Assembly: GCA_018398765.1 (NCBI GenBank)
Contig: JAHBMJ010001858.1
Location: 1,606 to 25,646, forward strand
DNA from: Chromera velia
Lineage: Eukaryota; Sar; Chromeraceae
Direction: 5' to 3'
DNA length: 24,041 nucleotides
Shown: positions 19,473-24,041 of the stretch, one piece after another
Layout of the letters: each line of letters starts with the position of its first letter
How positions within the stretch are numbered: position 1 is the stretch's first letter
Notes under the pieces: model-generated
What the model was told of the DNA's origin: nothing
Database searches by the model: none
What the model saw: the letters and a program-made list of their open reading frames with translations, nothing else
Made by a program: the position numbers and the translations under genes

Positions 19473-19574
19473 GCAGATATACTTCTCGGGTCACATATTT
19501 AAATGTTTGCATAGTATAAATTATTGATAATTTATTGCCATGCATGCAGTCAAAAAAATTGTTAAAGCATGCAA

Positions 19575-19763
19575 TTAGATATATGGAACTTTGGTCAACT
19601 CTGTTAGTATCTGTTCGCAAACTTTAAGTTTGTCATCAAGATCACTTAAAGCTGATGCTGCAGAATCCGAAAAAGATACATTTATTCCATTTCCGGGTGA
19701 CGTCCCACAGTGCACTAAGCCGCTCCATACTTTCACACTCATTCTACCACTCAACGTTTTCAA
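19575..19763 (-). CDS. possible C-terminal exon in frame after the TGA of the long gene
   Basis: Directly after TGA 19766-19764 the same frame stays open and protein-like (SFSDSAASALSDLDDKL, VCEQILTELTKVPYI) to TAA 19577-19575. An intron from a GTGATT donor at about 19838 to a CTTAG acceptor near 19717 would remove the TGA and join in phase. Without such an intron this is 3' flank. The lower GC than the upstream exon leaves doubt. Confidence 0.3.
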   Translation of the reverse strand: MKTLSGRMSVKVWSGLVHCGTSPGNGINVSFSDSAASALSDLDDKLKVCEQILTELTKVPYI

Positions 19764-22700
19764 TCAAAGGGGTCCCGGGGAATCTCCAGAATCCCGAGAT
19801 TGACGCTGCTCCTGAACATGGCAATCACCGATTGTGTCACTGGCGGTGTCTCCTGAATTTTGGAGACCCGAGGATGCTGATGCGGGACTGACCCCAGATG
19901 CTGGCGCATGTGATGGGATCGCAGGATACGGAGGGTTCCAGGCTGTCCCCTGTGTGAACAGCTGGGAGACGGACGAGACGGCAGGGAAGGAAGTGGAAGT
20001 CGGTGGTGCGACGGAAGAAGGCGAAGGCTGGGGCACAGGCGGGAGGAGGAATCCCGTCTCTGCACTGCCGCCTCCTTGGGGGAAGGGTTGCTGCCCCGAG
20101 TCGCCCCCCCTCAACGCCAGATCGTCCTCATCATTCCCCTCCACAGTCTGCGCTCTCTGGGGGGGTGCAACTTGAGGTGGGGGAAGGCCCTGTGTGGGGT
20201 ATGTGCGTGTGTGTGTTTGAAGGGGGGCTCTGACGGACAGCGGGTTCAGAACCTGGGGCAGACCCCCAGAGAGCGGACGGGCAATGCCACCCCGACCGCC
20301 GAACGGCCCTCCCCTGCCAAAGCCATCCTCTCTTCTCCCATGATCTCCGTGCGGCCTCTCTCCTCTGCCTCTCCCACCACCAAAACCAGAACCCCGCCCT
20401 AAAGACCCCCCCCCGCCTCTCCCACCTCGGCCCCATCCCCCTCCCCGCCCTCCAGGTGACCCCCCACCCCTTGGTCCCGGAAAACCACCGCCGCCCCCCC
20501 CATCTCCTCCTCCTCCTCTCGACCCTCGACCGTCTGGGGACGCAGGGGCAGGTGGCGGCTCTTCGAGCGCTCTCGGTTCGTCGCAGTCGAGGACCAAGAG
20601 AGAGCTGACGGAAAAGCCAGAGGAAGCGGAGTCGGTGATGCCCTCGCGCATGCCATCGACTGCCTTCCTCACTTTCTCTCCCCCAACTCTCTGCAGCAAA
20701 GAGCACAGAGTAGTCCAATCGACCTCCGCCCGAGCTTCCCAAGGAGACCAAAGAGAGTGGTTCTCCTGAAAGACAACGGCTTCCTCTTCCCTCTCTGGAC
20801 CCATCTGCTCATCCCTCTTTGGAAAGACTTTGCCCTCGGATGAGCCAGACTGGGGCTCAACACAACGCAGTCTCTTGGCCTCAACTGACGACACAGCCAC
20901 GCACGATGCCGCGGCTGCCCCCCCTCCCATTTCTCTGTCGTTCTCCAAAGCTGCACTCGCTCCTCCCTTTTCCGGACCTCCGTGCTTGCGCTTGTCGGGG
21001 TGACTGCACTGAACTCGACGTGGACACGGTCCCAAGACCTGGGAGACGATTGGCCCCCCCCCTCCTCCTTTGCCCGTCTCTCCATCCCCCCCGTCGCCAA
21101 TGCCGAGACGTGACAGAGCGTCAAGGAAAAGTCGAGAGGCAATCTCGAGTTCCTCTAGGGGATCTCGTGTCTCTCTGAGCTCCCAGGGATGCACACGCAC
21201 ACTCAACTGAAAGGGCAGGACAATCGAGTAGACGTGAACATCTCTGTCCCCCCCCTTGGACTCGACTACAGCTTCTCCCTCCCTCTCCCCCCACCACTTC
21301 CTCAGTGTCTTCCTGAAGTGCTCATCTATCTTTTCTCTGGGATTCGCGTCACCCTCCTCCTAGTTTGTCGCCCCCTCCTCTTCCCCAGCCGTCAGACAGG
21401 CCATCTCCCATCGTCTCTCCTTCAGAGCAAAGTCACAGAAGGACAGAAGGGAGCTGTCCAGACCTGCAGACTCAGAGGAGGACTGTGCCTCCTCCAAAGA
21501 AGGTTCAATGTCCATGCGGACAGAAGACGACGAAATATGAATATCTGGAAAAATTGAACCCATCGACAAGCCCAGATCATGAGAAAGCAAGCCGGTGTGC
21601 CCGTTTCCTGCAGCAGCACTGCCCGGCAGAGCGGCAGCAGCAACGCCACCACCACTCGCAGCGGCAGCAGCGGAGGTATTCGACGCGGCAGCTGCAGCAG
21701 AAACAGATGTCGCGGAATGAGGATGAGCCGCTTGCTTCGATCCAGAGGCACCCAGCACTCTCCGGTATCTCTCGAAGAGGAGAGCTCGGAGTTTCTGCTC
21801 GTCGGGTGTCAGGTCGTTCAGTGTTCGAGTGCAAAGACGGATCAGCCTCGTCGCAGCATTCTTCCACACACAGTCCACCAGACATCCCGTGTCCTTCCCC
21901 CCCAATGTCAGGGCCCCCCACGCCCCCTTGGCAAACCCCTTCACTGCCTCCAGGTGTCTTGTGTCCTCATTTGTGTCCGTCATCCGGTCTGCATGACATC
22001 AGTGCACACAAGATGAATAGAAAACCCCCCGATCCTCCTCCACAGAGAGGACTTCAATGCGTCTATGAGGCATCTGGTCACTTCAGGGCTGAAGGCTTCG
22101 CAGTACAGATTTGAGAAAGGGCACGGAGCGAGAGAGAGGGCAAGACGAGGGAGAGAGAGGCAGAAAAACGCACAGAGATGCAAAACGAAGAAGACAAATC
22201 CCCTGCATGTCAAAGCATCGACCCGTACGAGGATTGTGGGACAGAGATTAGATTAGAAACAAAGCTTGAGTAGCATGGGTGCGCATACCGGTGGAAGCCC
22301 TTCCGCTGTTTCCGCTTCACATTTCAAGCAGAACCAAAAATACTCGAATTTGAAAAGCTGAATCTGAATCAAAATGAATCACCGAGATGAGATGCACACG
22401 CCCCCCTTGACTGACCGCGAGACTGATGAGTGGAGACAAAGAGACACAAACTCAAATTGACGCCAAATGACTTTCCCTTCAATCCGTATGCCTGCACTTG
22501 CTTGCTCTTGGCAGCAGTCTGCGCTTCTTGGGACAGGTACAGTCGTCGACTGCCCTGCACCATGTACTCCATGCCGTCGGTGGGCTTGCACATGCCAACG
22601 ACCTCCAGCATGCGCCCCTTGTATTGACGTTCTGCCTCTGTCGGGCCCAACGGAGCACGCTCGACTCGAGGGACCAGAAACCTTTCTACAGAGACTGTCG

Positions 22701-23531
22701 TACACCTCTGCAGAAAGGTTTCGTACAACTTCCTTTCCCACCCACCCCCAACATCACCGTTTCCCCCTGCTCCTGCAGAAGCAGAAGCCGAAGTAGCAGC
22801 TGAAGGCGAATGGCTCGGGCAGCGCAGCAGAGACTCTCGGGTGAGGTCTTGAGAGAGTCGGGAAAGGACGGCAGCCCTCTCCTTCTCAAGAGCATCTATG
22901 CCCAGGAGAAGGAGACGGGGGTCAAGAGGAACAGACACGACAACGTCCAGACGGGTAAAGGGACGTTGGGAGACGTCTCGCTCGTCAATCTGCACATCAC
23001 GCCCTGTGTTGTCTTTCTGCCAAGTCTGATTTCTTCTTTCTGGTCCCACCCAAACAACCAAATCCCTCTCCCATGAGAATCGAGCTTCTGCCTCCTTCAT
23101 CACCTTTTGATTCTGTATGTGCGCAGATCGGGAATGCTGGCTCGTGGCTAAAAGACTCTTCCAGGTAGTCTTCTCTAGCTGCCTCAATGCTGCCTTGTCT
23201 CTGTCGAGAAGCAGGCAGAGACTTCCGGAAAAGTCACCGAGTTCGGAAATGTTGGGTGCTCTCAGCTGGTCATGGAATAAGGAGGCGAGCTCAGTAAAGA
23301 TGGTCCCAGCAGACTGAGAAGACGCGTTCTGTCGGGTGCTGTGCAGCCAGTTGTCGATATTGACTGTCAGAGACTGAGTCTGACCGGAGGCGCCGCCTGA
23401 AGCCCCCGAGTCAAAGTCTGCACGGGATCGGACCCTCTGGGCCACCACCACACTGAGGGTCTCAAGCCCCCCTCCTCCCGGCACGTTTCGGCTCAGTTCT
23501 GTCAGTGGTTCTTTATCTGCCTCGAGAAAAG
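19764..23531 (-). CDS. long protein of unknown function with Ala/Ser and RGG tracts
   Basis: A strong acceptor (CCTTCTGACGTACTGCAG) precedes 23531; the first exon upstream is unresolved. Exon 23531 to about 22383 is polar-helical (LFHDQLRAPNISELGDF, WERDLVVWVGPERR, RLDVVVSVPLDPRLLLLG) and can end at CTCG|GTGATT in phase 1. Exon 21988-19764 joins in phase (acceptor CATGCAG). It holds VKGFAKGAWGALTLGG, an Ala/Ser tract (21700-21608), TAG 21362-21360 between EEEGATN and EEGDANPREKID, a beta-rich segment VHVYSIVLPFQLSVRV, an RGG-rich tract (about 20535-20276) typical of RNA-binding disordered regions, and a Pro/Ser-rich tail to TGA 19766-19764. A coding-like stretch inside the 394-nt intron (CLIDALKSSLWRRIGG, about 22090-22010) may be another exon. 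I recognise no catalytic domain. Confidence 0.6.
20276..20535 (-). other. RGG/GGR low-complexity tract
   Basis: On the minus strand this segment encodes repeated RGG, GGRGG and GRG motifs in a glycine-rich background. Such tracts in eukaryotic proteins usually bind RNA or drive condensate formation and are methylated on Arg. Confidence 0.75.
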
Positions 23532-23539
23532 CTGCAGTA

Positions 23540-23900
23540 CGTCAGAAGGACCAGAGAGAGAAAGGGATAGATCGAGGAGCAACGAGCAGGAAGGAGGAAA
23601 GCCCCGAGAAATTAAATCTTTCGCTTCTGAAGGAGGACGTCTGAGCGGCAACGCTGGACGGGTCGGTCGGCAACATTACACTTGAAAAAATGCACCGCAA
23701 AGCATTTCTACATGAAGATGGCATCCAATGATGGTGGCTGCGGGATATTGCGTGATCGAAGTCGAGTGTCCGAAGTGGTAAGGGAGAGAAAGAGCCTCAG
23801 TCTTGGTTGAGGATTCTCGACATTCAGTAGTTGTTGCATTGCAGGAACGTTCAGAAGAAGGCACGCTGACAGCCAGACAAGACCGACCGAAAGAGACAGT
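23540..23900. other. 5' region of the long gene; first exon uncertain
   Basis: A candidate first exon on minus begins at ATG 23676 (MLPTDPSSVAAQTSSFRSE) but no donor in a phase matching the acceptor at 23532 was found. The last 40-50 bp before that acceptor form a good pyrimidine tract. Confidence 0.35.
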
Positions 23901-23915
23901 CGCCTTGCATTCGGG

Positions 23916-23932
23916 ACCTGCTCACACACACA

Positions 23933-23969
<37 letters not shown>

Positions 23970-24009
23970 CACGTACACACACAACACGTACACACACAAC
24001 ACGTACACA

Positions 24010-24041
<32 letters not shown>
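23916..24041. repeat. (CA)n / (GA)n microsatellite
   Basis: CA dinucleotide runs interrupted by AACACGTA units (three times), ending in a GA run at the window edge. Open frames over it are artefacts. Confidence 0.95.

Noticed and set aside
1434-21362. All TAR-containing frames are pseudogenes
   Set aside because: A decaying gene should gain TGA as well as TAA/TAG stops and lose splice sites. The OTU gene keeps its catalytic motifs and perfect splice borders while holding four TARs and no TGA in its exons from 9682 onward. Pseudogenes do exist here (copies A, C, MYND), so it remains possible for some loci.
21365-22114. 249-codon plus-strand frame
   Set aside because: It lies antisense to the Ala/Ser-rich exon of the long minus gene; Gln/Arg-rich runs are the reverse reading of Ala/Ser codons.
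23708-24022. Cys-Val rich 104-codon frame
   Set aside because: Translation of the (CA)n/(GT)n microsatellite.
1-24041. Assignment to a named species such as Chromera velia
   Set aside because: Motif content fits an apicomplexan relative, but as far as I know chromerid nuclear genes use standard stops, and nothing in the window identifies a species.

Overview
This is nuclear DNA of a eukaryote, most likely a protist. Coding stretches are broken by spliceosomal introns with clear GT...AG borders and long 3' pyrimidine tracts (about 60-240 nt where both ends can be seen). There are large non-coding gaps, microsatellites and low-complexity protein tracts. No tRNA, rRNA, operon or prokaryotic feature was seen. 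The octamer TGCATGCA occurs seven times, against about 0.4 expected by chance. That motif is known from apicomplexans and relatives, so an alveolate such as a chromerid or colpodellid is a reasonable but unproven guess.

The strongest observation concerns the genetic code. Nearly every convincing coding frame runs through one or more in-frame TAA or TAG codons and stops only at TGA. About twenty such TAR codons were found by eye. They lie inside an OTU cysteine protease domain, inside a zinc-finger motif, inside a Lys/Glu/Arg-rich helix and inside tandem protein repeats. The simplest reading is a nuclear code with TAA and TAG as sense codons (Gln by precedent, Tyr not excluded) and TGA as the only stop. 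Standard gene callers would cut these genes into pieces. All gene models here read TAR as sense.

Layout, almost all genes on the minus strand: 1.4-2.4 kb, two weak gene fragments. 3.6-4.9 kb and 10.7-12.7 kb, a dispersed family of small secreted-type proteins with a shared signal peptide and 5' block, plus a cysteine-rich exon with an internal duplication; several copies have lost splice sites. 10.25-7.83 kb, an OTU peptidase gene with complete Asp/Cys/His motifs. 7.8-5.97 kb, a hydrophobic multi-exon gene that may be the 3' half of the OTU gene. 14.6-15.3 kb (+), a MYND zinc-finger gene or decayed copy. 18.8-15.5 kb, Lys/Glu-rich and Pro-rich exons ending in a 108-bp minisatellite that encodes 36-residue repeats. 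23.5-19.8 kb, a long gene of unknown function with Ala/Ser and RGG tracts. The end of the window is a (CA)n/(GA)n microsatellite.

A second recurring oddity is that four coding frames are broken by short tandem (or near-tandem) duplications of 8, 10, 11 and 13 bp. Dropping one copy restores a sensible continuing frame in each case.
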